Source: JABWCE01 sp964617955
GTDB lineage: Bacteria; Bacteroidota; Bacteroidia; NS11-12g; UBA9320
NCBI GenBank assembly: GCA_964617955.1
Contig: CAZTXB010000002.1
Span: forward strand, 186,001 to 250,000
Length of the DNA: 64,000 bases
Direction: 5' to 3'
The notes below the pieces were generated by a model. That model ran no database searches. It had not been told where the DNA came from and saw only the letters and a list, made by a program, of their open reading frames with translations. Below, in pieces: positions 53,398 to 62,109 of this stretch (positions within the stretch are counted from its first letter, which is position 1; each line of letters starts with the position of its first letter). The position numbers and the translations under genes were made by a program.

Positions 53398-54594
53398 ATG
53401 AATAACATCTCCCTCCCCTACATTTTACCGCAACTAATTATTCCGTCAAAAAAATCTAAAGACCAAAGAATTCATGTTGTCTATCATGTGTATGATGAAA
53501 ACTTAGGAAGGCTTATACGGATAAGGTATTTTAAGATTCCTGGTGATACTCACAATGAGCAAATAACCGCTGCTCAAATGGTAGTTATTCCTTATATAAC
53601 CAATAAACTTGTCACCGGGTATGTTCATAATTCAAACAAACTATCTAATAATAAATACTATGATCCCAACAAACTGACCATTATTGATGCGGTTAATTTT
53701 GCCTACAACTTGAAAAAAGCCCGATTAGGAACCAGGGCAAAGGAAAATTACTCTTATTATATCAATGGCTTTATTGATTTTGTTAAGGAAAGCAACTACG
53801 AGAAACATTCTATTGAAAAATTTACGGGAGATATAGCCCGTGAATTTCAAAATTATCTTGGAGTAAAGGGATTTAGTAACAGAACAACGAATAATTTCAC
53901 CGATACCATAAAAACAATGATTAATGTGCTTTTAAAGCAGGATAACCCTCCCCTGTCTAAAAATCCATTTATCAATATTGACAAGGTGAAGGCCGGTATG
54001 GGAAAAAATATTGCATTTAATAAGGAACAAAAGCGATTAATTTTTGAGTATTCAAAGGAAAAATGGCCCCAAGCCTACTTTTTAGCCGTTTTCATGTATT
54101 ATACCTTAATGCGCACCAACGAAATTTGCACCATCCAGCGAAAACATATCGGTTATGTTCAACCAGGCTATATTTACCTGGAAGGGGTTGACAATTCAAA
54201 ACGCATATTTTCCAGGAATATTCAAATAACGGATCGCCTGGCCGGTATTTTTAAGGAATTCGGAATTTTGGACTTACCACCAGAAACGTATTTATTTTCA
54301 AAAGACAGGATGCTGCCGGGCCCGGAAAAACTTGAAACCAAGCGCATGGGTGGCAAATACCGCGAGTGGATATTAGATATGATACCGGAATTAAAAGGCA
54401 AACGCGAATATACCCTCTACAGTTGGAAGCATACCGGGGTAATTGGCGCCTATATTAGCGGCATTGCACCACATAATATTATGCGGCAAACCGGCCACCG
54501 CGACCGACAAGGTTTTGAAACGTATTTAAAAAGTCTTGGACTGGTAACGAAAACCGATTTTAATGAGAAGATGCCTGATCCGGAGGATTTTTAA
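53398..54594 (+). CDS. tyrosine recombinase/integrase
   Basis: ~398 aa. N-terminal SAM-like/core-binding region around residues 80-190 ('RLGTRAKENYSYYINGFIDF'), catalytic domain from ~residue 200. Catalytic residues: Arg in 'YTLMRTNEICTI', 'YSWKHTGVIGAYI' (the K/H box position), 'MRQTGHRDRQGFETYLKSL' with His-x-x-Arg and the nucleophile Tyr. The frame is open back into the tRNA; I chose ATG 53398 because earlier in-frame starts (TTG 53332, GTG 53341/53353) precede low-complexity sequence. Such Bacteroidota integrases catalyse insertion at tRNA genes. Confidence 0.9.
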   Translation: MNNISLPYILPQLIIPSKKSKDQRIHVVYHVYDENLGRLIRIRYFKIPGDTHNEQITAAQMVVIPYITNKLVTGYVHNSNKLSNNKYYDPNKLTIIDAVNFAYNLKKARLGTRAKENYSYYINGFIDFVKESNYEKHSIEKFTGDIAREFQNYLGVKGFSNRTTNNFTDTIKTMINVLLKQDNPPLSKNPFINIDKVKAGMGKNIAFNKEQKRLIFEYSKEKWPQAYFLAVFMYYTLMRTNEICTIQRKHIGYVQPGYIYLEGVDNSKRIFSRNIQITDRLAGIFKEFGILDLPPETYLFSKDRMLPGPEKLETKRMGGKYREWILDMIPELKGKREYTLYSWKHTGVIGAYISGIAPHNIMRQTGHRDRQGFETYLKSLGLVTKTDFNEKMPDPEDF

Positions 54595-54696
54595 ATAATT
54601 GGATCTGAAAAGTCGCATGTTACTGCATCAAATATTATTGGGAACCGCAAAAGTCAAGCAACTATTGACAAATCTTACACCTAAGATATTGTAAAA

Positions 54697-57612
54697 TTAA
54701 CCTATGTAATTTATATTCATACCACAAATTGAGTCCATCTCAGTGAAGAGAGTAATAAAATTATTGAAAATCTCTTTTTCATCTAACTTCAAAATAAATT
54801 CATTGAACTTTGCTTTGTCACCAGTAATTTCAAATACTCCTGGGATTGAAGTTTCAACAACCATCTTTTGTTCAAATAGAAGCTCAATAGGGAAATAATG
54901 TTCTATTTCAAAAAACTTAAAAACTTGTTTAGTCTGATGATATCCTTTAAATTTATCCCCCTCAGGTATTGGCAGTAAAAGTGCATAAATGTTCATTCCG
55001 TTGACCTTTTTTAGAATTCCATTTACAGATTCAAAATTTTCTGGCAAACCATTAAATTCCTGAAAACCTTTGCTGTCATTATCAAATATTCCAATTATTA
55101 CTTTATTTTTATCAAAATCAGACTTGATTTTTTGAGATAACATTTTAATGTTGGCGGCCAACTGTTGTGCACCTCCAGCTTTTGATGTGTGGGTATTCTC
55201 AATTCCAGTTATGCTCCAATAGGACTCTTCAGCCATTGTTAGAACTCTAAATGCATGACTTATAATTGAAGCATCTGTTTTTCCCTCAGTTAATAATTCA
55301 ACTTTTTTAATTGGGACCAGTTTTTCAAAAGTTGAATATCTTAAATCTTCTGCTGAATTCTCCAAATAGAACTTTATACTTTGTAAATATCTCCTCTTTT
55401 TCGAATCTAATTTGTAGTCCTTTCTTAGTTTTGACGGATTTGCGTACTCCAGAACTTCAATAGTTTCGTCAAATAAATAAACAAATAAAGGAATGGTTAG
55501 GAGGCTATCTTCGTCGAACAAAACTTCTAATTTTGAGGTATCGTTAACTTTACCTTTGTTCAAAGTTGCTGCAATGCAAAATAACTGATAGAGTCTTGTG
55601 GTCTTTTCTTTATCAAACACAGTATCTTTCAGCTCTTTCATTGTTTGATGGAGTTCATCAAATGCCAACTGTAATGGATCCCTTAGGGTTAATGAATTGA
55701 AATGAAGGTAAAACCAGGCTAAATGCGCAATTGCTATATCTGTATCTTTAATATCTTTAAAAAAGGGAAATTTCTGTTCAGCTAATTGCTTTATTCCCGC
55801 ATCTGCTTTTATCAGTAAATCAACCGCCGCAATCACCGCGCGTTTCCTGTTTTGAGAGTTCGTCATCCATAGGGATTGTAAAACGTAACCTAATCCAGAA
55901 ACTGCAAGTAAATGTTCATGAACTAGTTTATACTTATAGACACGGTCAACTAGTCTGTCAAGAAAGTTTTTCATGTCTTTGGTCCTGCCGGTATAAAATA
56001 TAGCTGTATTTTGCCAATTATACTCAGTAAATTTCTCTATGACTTCTTTCTCAAGTTCGGCGCGGTTTTCCTGATTAAATATTTCTCTTGAAGCATAATA
56101 TTCCATGAAGTGATCATGCTGATAGTTAACATAACCTTGTTCGTCAATATATAATACACCAGTTCCATCTGTCATTCCTTTTACTAATTCTGGGATAACA
56201 TGCTCTTCAATTGTAATTGATTGGCTCTTGAAATAATCAACAATGTATATTATAAAATCCTCTTTCTTTTTTCGGTTCCTATTCGGTGTCTGAATTATTT
56301 CCAATGCATACATTGAAAGCACTTTTTCTTTAACATTTATTTTTAAGAATTCTAAATTTGAACTTACATTTAATCTCCCAAGTAAAAATGTATTAAAGTT
56401 ATCATATACATCAGTAATAGTTGCCGGAATTTCATACCCATTCTCTTCAAATAGAATTGAAACTAGTGAAATTGTCAATGGAGTTGGTGGGATTCTTTCT
56501 AGGATTCTATTATTGATCAGATTTTCCCATAAACCATCTGATTTTTTTAAATCACGTTTAAAAAATGTTGTTAAATACTGTTTAACCTGATGCAAGTCAA
56601 AGTTTGACAACATTGTATTTACGTGCGCGCAAACTTCACAGTCTTTAGTTAGGTGTTCATAGTTTCTTGTTGCAAGGATAAAATTTAAATTTTCATTCTT
56701 AACTAAATTATCCAACTCTTTAAAAATGGTCTGCTGTTTTTCATTTTCAAACTCATCTATAGAATCTATCAATAGTATAATATGATAATCATTATAAATT
56801 TTTTCAGCGTTTTCTTTTCCAATGAGGGTATTAATTTCCTTTTCAATAGCTTCCTCAATACTATAATTAGAACTAGCTATTAAGCTCGTTTTTATTCTTA
56901 TTGGCAAATTTTTTCGAATTGAATCGTTATTGTTTAAAATAGCCAATTTACCTATTTCTTTAAGTAATGTTGATTTACCTGTACCTGCATCACCAGATAA
57001 AAAATAATTTCCTCCATCTAGGTACTCCTTTAATCTGAATTTTACCCTCAAAAGTCGATTAGTTACTTCTTCTTCCTTATACCTGTAAATTTTGGGTTCA
57101 ATGAAAATATTGAGTAATTCTTCGAATTTTTTATCAAGTTTGAGAACTTGTTGTAATTCATTATTGTTTCCTAAATTGGTTAAAAAGGAATCTTCAAAAG
57201 TTTTCAAAAATAAATCGTTGTGGCCCCAATATTCAGGTAAATGCTGATCAATTAATCCTATAATATTTACTTCTTCCCAATAAGTAATTTTATCAGTCCT
57301 CAATTCTTCAGAAAGCCAAATTTTAAAGTATTTAGAAATTTTCTTTTTATTAGAACTCACCACAATAATATCATCCTCTGGCAAAGCATATTTTTTGATT
57401 AGATCCTTTATTAGTTCGACCTTACCTCCTAGTTCACTTAAAGTGCAAATTATTTTGATTGATCGGTTTCCTAAAGCACTTTCTTCAGTAGCGGACAAAA
57501 CATACTTGTCAATTGCATTAATGTCTCGCAATCCAAGTTTTTCGCAAATTTTAAAAACAAGAGTTACTAAACTTTGAATATCTATAAGGTGCTGTACTGT
57601 TTTATTACTCAT
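54697..57612 (-). CDS. NACHT-type NTPase with C-terminal OLD-like TOPRIM domain, candidate anti-phage protein
   Basis: 971 aa, no signal peptide. Residues ~1-170: mixed alpha/beta domain ('SIKIICTLSELGGKVELI', 'EEVNIIGLIDQHLPEYW') that may be a divergent restriction-endonuclease-like fold; no catalytic set is visible. Residues ~200-330: NACHT NTPase with Walker A 'LSGDAGTGKSTLLKEIG' (Lys213), Walker B 'IILLIDSIDEF' (Asp283, Glu287) and 'FILATRN' (sensor). Residues ~330-540: helical arm with the NACHT-typical 'YQHDHFMEYYASREIF'. A long helical region follows. Residues ~771-920: TOPRIM with 'VELLTEGKTD' (Glu776) and 'IGIFDNDSKG' (Asp844, Asp846), ending in 'FEIEHYFPIELL' as in OLD nucleases. 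STAND/NACHT proteins act as phage sensors, and OLD TOPRIM domains are nucleases in Gabija and PARIS; the fusion suggests sensor and effector in one chain. Function here is inferred. Confidence 0.85.
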   Translation of the reverse strand: MSNKTVQHLIDIQSLVTLVFKICEKLGLRDINAIDKYVLSATEESALGNRSIKIICTLSELGGKVELIKDLIKKYALPEDDIIVVSSNKKKISKYFKIWLSEELRTDKITYWEEVNIIGLIDQHLPEYWGHNDLFLKTFEDSFLTNLGNNNELQQVLKLDKKFEELLNIFIEPKIYRYKEEEVTNRLLRVKFRLKEYLDGGNYFLSGDAGTGKSTLLKEIGKLAILNNNDSIRKNLPIRIKTSLIASSNYSIEEAIEKEINTLIGKENAEKIYNDYHIILLIDSIDEFENEKQQTIFKELDNLVKNENLNFILATRNYEHLTKDCEVCAHVNTMLSNFDLHQVKQYLTTFFKRDLKKSDGLWENLINNRILERIPPTPLTISLVSILFEENGYEIPATITDVYDNFNTFLLGRLNVSSNLEFLKINVKEKVLSMYALEIIQTPNRNRKKKEDFIIYIVDYFKSQSITIEEHVIPELVKGMTDGTGVLYIDEQGYVNYQHDHFMEYYASREIFNQENRAELEKEVIEKFTEYNWQNTAIFYTGRTKDMKNFLDRLVDRVYKYKLVHEHLLAVSGLGYVLQSLWMTNSQNRKRAVIAAVDLLIKADAGIKQLAEQKFPFFKDIKDTDIAIAHLAWFYLHFNSLTLRDPLQLAFDELHQTMKELKDTVFDKEKTTRLYQLFCIAATLNKGKVNDTSKLEVLFDEDSLLTIPLFVYLFDETIEVLEYANPSKLRKDYKLDSKKRRYLQSIKFYLENSAEDLRYSTFEKLVPIKKVELLTEGKTDASIISHAFRVLTMAEESYWSITGIENTHTSKAGGAQQLAANIKMLSQKIKSDFDKNKVIIGIFDNDSKGFQEFNGLPENFESVNGILKKVNGMNIYALLLPIPEGDKFKGYHQTKQVFKFFEIEHYFPIELLFEQKMVVETSIPGVFEITGDKAKFNEFILKLDEKEIFNNFITLFTEMDSICGMNINYIG

Positions 57613-57792
57613 TCTATAATTTAATGCTTTATGATTTTGATAAATATTTGTAAAATTAGAAGTTCTTAGTTGGAATTTAAAAGTATTTTTTGCTATGTAT
57701 CGTTTTTTTATTTTCTAAGTATCAACCAATTTTTCAATAGATCTTAACAGATTAAAAAAAATAAAGGATTTAAAAACAAGTAAAATTTGCCG

Positions 57793-57895
57793 TTTTTAAC
57801 GTAATAAATCGTTATAATGCCATATTCCCCAGTGTTTCAAGCATTTTGCAGGGGGGTGTCCTGCCGTAGTTTTATTTCACGGCAGGGGGGTGGTT
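57793..57895 (+). repeat. hipBST-flanking repeat, copy A
   Basis: Starts with the inverted repeat AACGTAATAAATCGTT (57798-57813) and ends with GGGGGGT...CCTGCCGTAG-TTTTATTTCACGGCAGGGGGGTGGTT (given here in parts; 57851-57895), in which CCTGCCGT and ACGGCAGG can pair. Copies B and C lie on the other side of the operon. Confidence 0.7.
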
Positions 57896-57933
57896 ATACT
57901 TCTGTTTGCGAATAAATTTCTACCCCATTTTAT

Positions 57934-58045
57934 AATTGTGCAGCAACTTGCTGCACAATTAGTACACCTTATAAGCTTTGGGTAAAAGTGCTTTATACCG
58001 CACTTTAAGGCAAATAAACTGCTTTATTTCGATAAATAAATCGAA
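57934..58045. promoter_or_regulatory. cluster of operator-like inverted repeats upstream of hipB
   Basis: Three inverted repeats: AATTGTGCAGCAA-C-TTGCTGCACAATT (57934-57960, 13-bp perfect arms); AAAGTGC-N8-GCACTTT (57985-58006); TTCGAT-N6-ATCGAA (58028-58045). The second has the arm-N8-arm layout of known HipB operators, though not the same sequence. No T-run follows, so they are operators rather than terminators. Confidence 0.5.
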
Positions 58046-58091
58046 TAGTGCTTTTTAATGCTCTTTATGATGACATTTTAATAAAATTGCA

Positions 58092-58099
58092 TATATTTG
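58092..58099 (+). promoter_or_regulatory. -7 box of the hipBST promoter
   Basis: TATATTTG, exact TAnnTTTG match, 19 bp before the ATG of hipB. It is set within a TTGCAT-ATA-TTTGCAT direct repeat. Confidence 0.5.
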
Positions 58100-58118
58100 C
58101 ATAAAAAAGAGCTATATA

Positions 58119-58337
58119 ATGCACTTAGAGACATTAATTAAAACCATTAAGGAACGCCGGGAAATGCTGAAGGTAACTCAGGAAGCACTTGCCGGTTACT
58201 CAGGCGTTGGACTGCGAACATTAAAACAGTTTGAAAGCGGCAAGGGCAACCCTACCCTACTGACATTACACAAACTGGCGGACATCTTGGGAATGGAAAT
58301 TTGTTTGCAACTTAAAAAGACACCTCTTAATCCATGA
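58119..58337 (+). CDS. hipB: HipB-type antitoxin, helix-turn-helix regulator
   Basis: 72 aa, one Cro/C1-type HTH: 'MLKVTQEALAGYSGVGLRTLKQFESGKGNPTLLTLHKLADIL' (in parts) covers residues ~15-60, with the helix-turn-helix at 'TQEALAGYSGVGLRTLKQFE'. It should bind the inverted repeats upstream and repress the operon. Its TGA overlaps the ATG of hipS (ATGA). Confidence 0.9.
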   Translation: MHLETLIKTIKERREMLKVTQEALAGYSGVGLRTLKQFESGKGNPTLLTLHKLADILGMEICLQLKKTPLNP

Positions 58338-58666
58338 GAAGTGCAAAAATTTTATATAAAGGCGATGAGGCCGGTGAATTGATTCAATCTGATGATGGAC
58401 CATTTACCTATAGGTATTATGATTCCTGGATGTCGGATAATTCAAAACCGGCAATTAGTCTTACACTGCCCAAATCCCGGCAGGAATATCGCTCAAACTA
58501 CCTGTTCCCGTTTTTCTATAATATGTTGCCTGAAGGCTCAAATAAACAAGTGGTTTGCCGCATGATGCGGATTGATGAAGACGATTATTTTGGTTTGCTA
58601 ATGACTACAGCGAAATATGATACTATTGGTGCGGTAAGGGTTATTAAAATTGAACTGGAAGTATGA
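58334..58666 (+). CDS. hipS: HipS: separate N-terminal HipA domain
   Basis: 110 aa corresponding to the N-subdomain 1 of HipA ('ILYKGDEAGELIQSDDG', 'FTYRYYDSW', 'AISLTLPKSRQEYRSNYLFPFF', 'NMLPEGSNKQ'; shown in parts). In three-gene HipBST systems this free domain acts as the antitoxin of the kinase HipT. Overlaps both neighbours by 4 bp (ATGA), so the three proteins are made in fixed ratio. Confidence 0.9.
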   Translation: MRSAKILYKGDEAGELIQSDDGPFTYRYYDSWMSDNSKPAISLTLPKSRQEYRSNYLFPFFYNMLPEGSNKQVVCRMMRIDEDDYFGLLMTTAKYDTIGAVRVIKIELEV

Positions 58667-59646
58667 ATTTACCTGAAATTAAAAATTGTCCTGGAACATT
58701 GTCCACCGAAAATGATACTTATAGCAAAACCTGCCTTAACCGGATGTTTAATGGCAGAAAAGTACTGCATATCCTCCCCTATGAATCTCCGGCAAGCAAC
58801 GAAACTACAGATGAACTGTTTTTAGAAAACCGTAAAAACATTTCAATTTCCGGTGTACAGGAAAAATTTTCAGTTCTGCTGGAAAAAAACCGGCTTCGTT
58901 TAACCACCGAAGGAGAATACGGAACGTATATTTTAAAGCCAATACCCGGTTCTGTAAAAAATGCGGATCAAATGCCTGCAAACGAACATCTGACTATGCA
59001 GATTGCACGCCAGGTATATGGTATTGAAACGGCGGAAAATGCACTAATTTTTTTTAAAAATGGCGCTCCCGCCTATATCACTAAACGATTTGATGTGCGG
59101 GAAGATGGTAATAAATGGGCTCAGGACGATTTTGCTTCATTGGCGGGAAGAATACCGCAAAGTTATGGTCCTCACTATAAGTATACCGGAAACTATCTAC
59201 AGTTGTTTGAGCTGATGAAAGTTCATTTACCTGCTTATACACTTGAGGCCCCGAAGCTTTTCAAACTTATTCTTTTTAACTATTTATTCTCAAACGGGGA
59301 TGCCCACTTGAAAAACTTTTCTTTATTGGAAACTCCAATGGGAGATTATAGATTAAGCCCGGCCTATGATTTATTGAATAGCCGGATACATATTGAAGAT
59401 TCAGATTTTGCCTTGGATGGCGGCCTTTTGCCGGGAATTTTAGCTAAAGGAAATATTAAAGAACAATTTCTTGTACTTGCTGAACAAGCTGGAATTGGCA
59501 ATTCTCCGTTGAATGATATTTTTCAATCGCTGACTTCAAATACTGATAAGGTAACGGCGATGATTGATTCTTCCTTCTTAAATGATCGGTCAAAACGGAA
59601 TTATTTACAGGCTTACCAAACGCGACTTAAGAAAATAGAACCTTAA
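58663..59646 (+). CDS. hipT: HipT: HipA-like serine/threonine kinase toxin
   Basis: 327 aa, the kinase part of HipA. A 'SISGVQEKFSVLL' segment at residues 61-73 holds the Ser-x-Ser gate (Ser61, Ser63) that is autophosphorylated in HipT. ATP-binding Lys92 ('YILKPIPG'), Glu108 ('PANEHLTMQIA'), catalytic loop 'NGDAHLKNFSLLE' with Asp213 and Asn218, and metal Asp236 in 'PAYDLLNSRI'. All key residues are present, so the toxin should be active. HipT of enteropathogenic E. coli phosphorylates tryptophanyl-tRNA synthetase; the target here is unknown. Confidence 0.9.
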   Translation: MNLPEIKNCPGTLSTENDTYSKTCLNRMFNGRKVLHILPYESPASNETTDELFLENRKNISISGVQEKFSVLLEKNRLRLTTEGEYGTYILKPIPGSVKNADQMPANEHLTMQIARQVYGIETAENALIFFKNGAPAYITKRFDVREDGNKWAQDDFASLAGRIPQSYGPHYKYTGNYLQLFELMKVHLPAYTLEAPKLFKLILFNYLFSNGDAHLKNFSLLETPMGDYRLSPAYDLLNSRIHIEDSDFALDGGLLPGILAKGNIKEQFLVLAEQAGIGNSPLNDIFQSLTSNTDKVTAMIDSSFLNDRSKRNYLQAYQTRLKKIEP

Positions 59647-59654
59647 TTTTTCTT

Positions 59655-59739
59655 ATTTTAACGTCATAATTCGTTAAAAAGCATTCTTTCAGTTAAAGGG
59701 GGGCTCCCGTAAATTTATTTCACCGCAAAGGGGTGGTTT
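59655..59739 (+). repeat. hipBST-flanking repeat, copy B
   Basis: AACGTCATAATTCGTT (59660-59675), then GGGGGG (59698-59703) and CCCGTAAATTTATTTCACCG-CAAAGGGGTGGTT (in parts, to 59738). It shares the order and most bases of copy A, in the same orientation, and starts 9 bp after the hipT stop. Confidence 0.65.
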
Positions 59740-59767
59740 CTCTACATTTTTTGATTGATACTGGCCT

Positions 59768-59798
59768 TATTTTATTTTATGGCGGGATGGTGGTTTTG
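59768..59798 (+). repeat. hipBST-flanking repeat, partial copy C
   Basis: TTATTTTATGGCGGGATGG-TGGTTTT matches the right end of copies A and B (TTATTTCACGGCAGGGGGG-TGGTT) at about 18 of 24 positions. It sits between copy B and the drmB stop codon. Confidence 0.45.
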
Positions 59799-59813
59799 TT
59801 TAGTCACTCAAAT

Positions 59814-62108
59814 TTAAATGATTAAACTTTTAAAATATCCAAAATACTCGTCAATCAATACTCTTCTGTCTAAGCCAAGATTCATTTCTTCGCAAGCTGT
59901 TTCTGCTACTAGAGAGCAAGAGAAACAAGCGGAAAGATTTAAATCAAAAATTCCTTGACCTTCAGATTCCCAACATAATGGATCAGACGAACAGTTAATT
60001 GACCTTTCTAATCCTTTTTTTATTATCTCAAGTATTTTTTCAGGTTCTCCTTGTGAAACAAGTCCTCCCATACTTCCTTCTGAACCTTCAGCTGTGTATA
60101 TAAGTACACCTGACATTAGCTTTTCAGGGTTTGTAGAGATGTAAAGCCTTTCTTTTAAACTTGCGGTTGGATAGCCACAAGAAAATTCAAGCTCTCTCAT
60201 CATCATATGTGAGAATGAGTGAATCAAAAAGTATTTGTACTTACTGTTGTAAATCTTCATTTTGGAACTAATTCCTTGACTATTTGGGTTAGGTAGTTCT
60301 TTGAAGTATTTTTCAAACCTAACTTCTAATTGCAAAATGTTTTCTGATATCCAATTGTCAATGTATTCATTTGAAAATTCAAAGAAAAGTCCTTCACCTA
60401 AAGTCTCATTCGCTGGAAGAACAAATAATTCTCCTACATTAATTGAGAAAATATTTTGTCCTGAAGTACCTTCTTCAATAACCCGATCCCCATTTTCATT
60501 TATGCGAACTATTCTTTCCTTGGGTTTTATCCTTGTAAAGTCCAACTGAATGTTTGTTACCTTCAATTCTTCAACTTGCTGGATTTTCTTAAAAAAAACA
60601 TAAAGTTCATTGGATAACTTAATATCATTAAATCTTAATCCATCATTTATTTCAATATCTGTTAATATTGAATGAGTTGAAAAGCATCGGTATTCTTGCC
60701 ATCTGTATTCTTCGTGTTTGTCTATTTCTTTTGCATCATTCGCAATGTTTAAAAATTCTAATTCTAGTTGTATTTTAAAGACACCTTCTTTTTCAGGATT
60801 AATGTCGTTGTCAATTAAAAAGTCATTGAAATCAAATTTTGAATTCCAGTATTCTTCCCGAGATATTGCTGTTCGCTCAAAATATTTATTATATTTCTTT
60901 TCAAGAATATTTATAGCCTCAATTAGTTCTTTCGGTTTATTCTCAGCTAAGTGTATAGGAATAAATAAACTTGAAAATCCATTTGCGTAGTATACATTAT
61001 TTGCTGTTACCAATGCAACTCTCATTTTTTCTCGACCATTTTTGTTGTCATTTCTAATAAAGCAATTTTCATATGGTATAATTGTCGGATTCTCAATATC
61101 TAATTCCCAAGGTTTTTGGCCAATGCAAAAAGGTTCTAAACTATTGATACCCTCAAGATTGATTTTTGGTTTGTCTTTATCTGCCCCAGAACCTAAACCA
61201 CAGCTATTACATTCAATGTAGATACTGCCATAACCTTCAGACTTTGTTTTACTTTCAGTCCATTTAAGTTTTGGGTTACTACAACAAGGACCAACCATTT
61301 CATTGGACATCAGGTTTTCACCTTTGTCTTCATCAGGTCGAATTCTAAGATACTTTTCTGTTTTCCATCTTAAATAATTAGCCCAAGGAATATCAGAAAG
61401 ATGTCCGTTCGGACAAATCAATATAAGGTTGGTTTGTTCAAGAGTTTTATATTCTCTTATCTTGATTGGATTGCCATCTTCATTTTTTGAATTCAATTCT
61501 CGAATAAATGCCTTTTTACTTAAAGCATCCCTAGGTGGGGCAAAATAATCGCGTTTTAAAGTGTCAGGATATTTACGACATTCTTTTTCCCAAATAGTAA
61601 ACCATTCACGAATCAATTTCAATTCACCGTCAGAATTTTTAAACCATTTTGGGAAGTGAGTCCCATTAATCATATAATGACTTGATACGCCTTCATATTG
61701 TTCACCTGTATTTTGCAATGCGGTTCTAATAGGGTGGTTTTTCCAGTTTGGCGTATTGAATGATTCATTTAATGCCATATGAGGAATACCTATTAAGCAA
61801 ACTAAGTTTTCAAGATTCTTTTCTGATCTAACGAACTTAATAAATCTTTGATCACCTATAAACTCCAAGCCTCTATTCAAAATTTCAGCTTTACTGAGTT
61901 CATAAACTTTTCTGTCATCAGAGTTATTTGTTCTTATATTTTCGACTTTAGCATTAGCCCATTTAATAAATCTCCATTTATTAATATCTGAAATCAAGAC
62001 ATATGAACCAAGTTTGCTCGTGATGATTGAACCAACACCTGATGTTGAGGAAAGTAATTTGTATTTTCCAACTCCTTGATTATATTGATTTTGTTTTAAT
62101 ACCTTCAT
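59814..62108 (-). CDS. drmB: DISARM protein DrmB (DUF1998)
   Basis: 764 aa. The DrmB/DUF1998 pattern is clear: 'LICPNGHLSDIPWANYLRW' near residue 220; a Cys-rich zinc site ('CCSNPKL', 'YIECNSCGLG') near 270-300; and the DUF1998 end with 'LIHSFSHMMMRELEFSCGYP', 'SLKERLYIS', 'GVLIYTAEGSEGSMGGLVSQG' (in parts), 'CSSDPLCWESEGQG' and 'ACFSCSLVAETACEEMNLGLDRRVL' (in parts). In DISARM, DrmB forms a complex with the DrmA helicase that loads on phage DNA. Its ATG is 1 bp behind the drmA stop. The C-terminus is intact. No drmC follows; instead the convergent hipT gene is next. Confidence 0.9.
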   Translation of the reverse strand: MKVLKQNQYNQGVGKYKLLSSTSGVGSIITSKLGSYVLISDINKWRFIKWANAKVENIRTNNSDDRKVYELSKAEILNRGLEFIGDQRFIKFVRSEKNLENLVCLIGIPHMALNESFNTPNWKNHPIRTALQNTGEQYEGVSSHYMINGTHFPKWFKNSDGELKLIREWFTIWEKECRKYPDTLKRDYFAPPRDALSKKAFIRELNSKNEDGNPIKIREYKTLEQTNLILICPNGHLSDIPWANYLRWKTEKYLRIRPDEDKGENLMSNEMVGPCCSNPKLKWTESKTKSEGYGSIYIECNSCGLGSGADKDKPKINLEGINSLEPFCIGQKPWELDIENPTIIPYENCFIRNDNKNGREKMRVALVTANNVYYANGFSSLFIPIHLAENKPKELIEAINILEKKYNKYFERTAISREEYWNSKFDFNDFLIDNDINPEKEGVFKIQLELEFLNIANDAKEIDKHEEYRWQEYRCFSTHSILTDIEINDGLRFNDIKLSNELYVFFKKIQQVEELKVTNIQLDFTRIKPKERIVRINENGDRVIEEGTSGQNIFSINVGELFVLPANETLGEGLFFEFSNEYIDNWISENILQLEVRFEKYFKELPNPNSQGISSKMKIYNSKYKYFLIHSFSHMMMRELEFSCGYPTASLKERLYISTNPEKLMSGVLIYTAEGSEGSMGGLVSQGEPEKILEIIKKGLERSINCSSDPLCWESEGQGIFDLNLSACFSCSLVAETACEEMNLGLDRRVLIDEYFGYFKSLII

Positions 62109-62109
62109 T

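Larger units (their letters stand above)
57613..58118. other. regulatory intergenic region between the NACHT-TOPRIM gene and hipBST
   Basis: 506 bp between divergent starts. It holds repeat copy A (57793-57895), three inverted repeats (57934-57960, 57985-58006, 58028-58045) and the hipB -7 box, each listed separately. The first ~180 bp, upstream of the NACHT-TOPRIM start, are strongly AT-rich and show no feature I can support; the promoter of that gene must be there. Confidence 0.6.
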
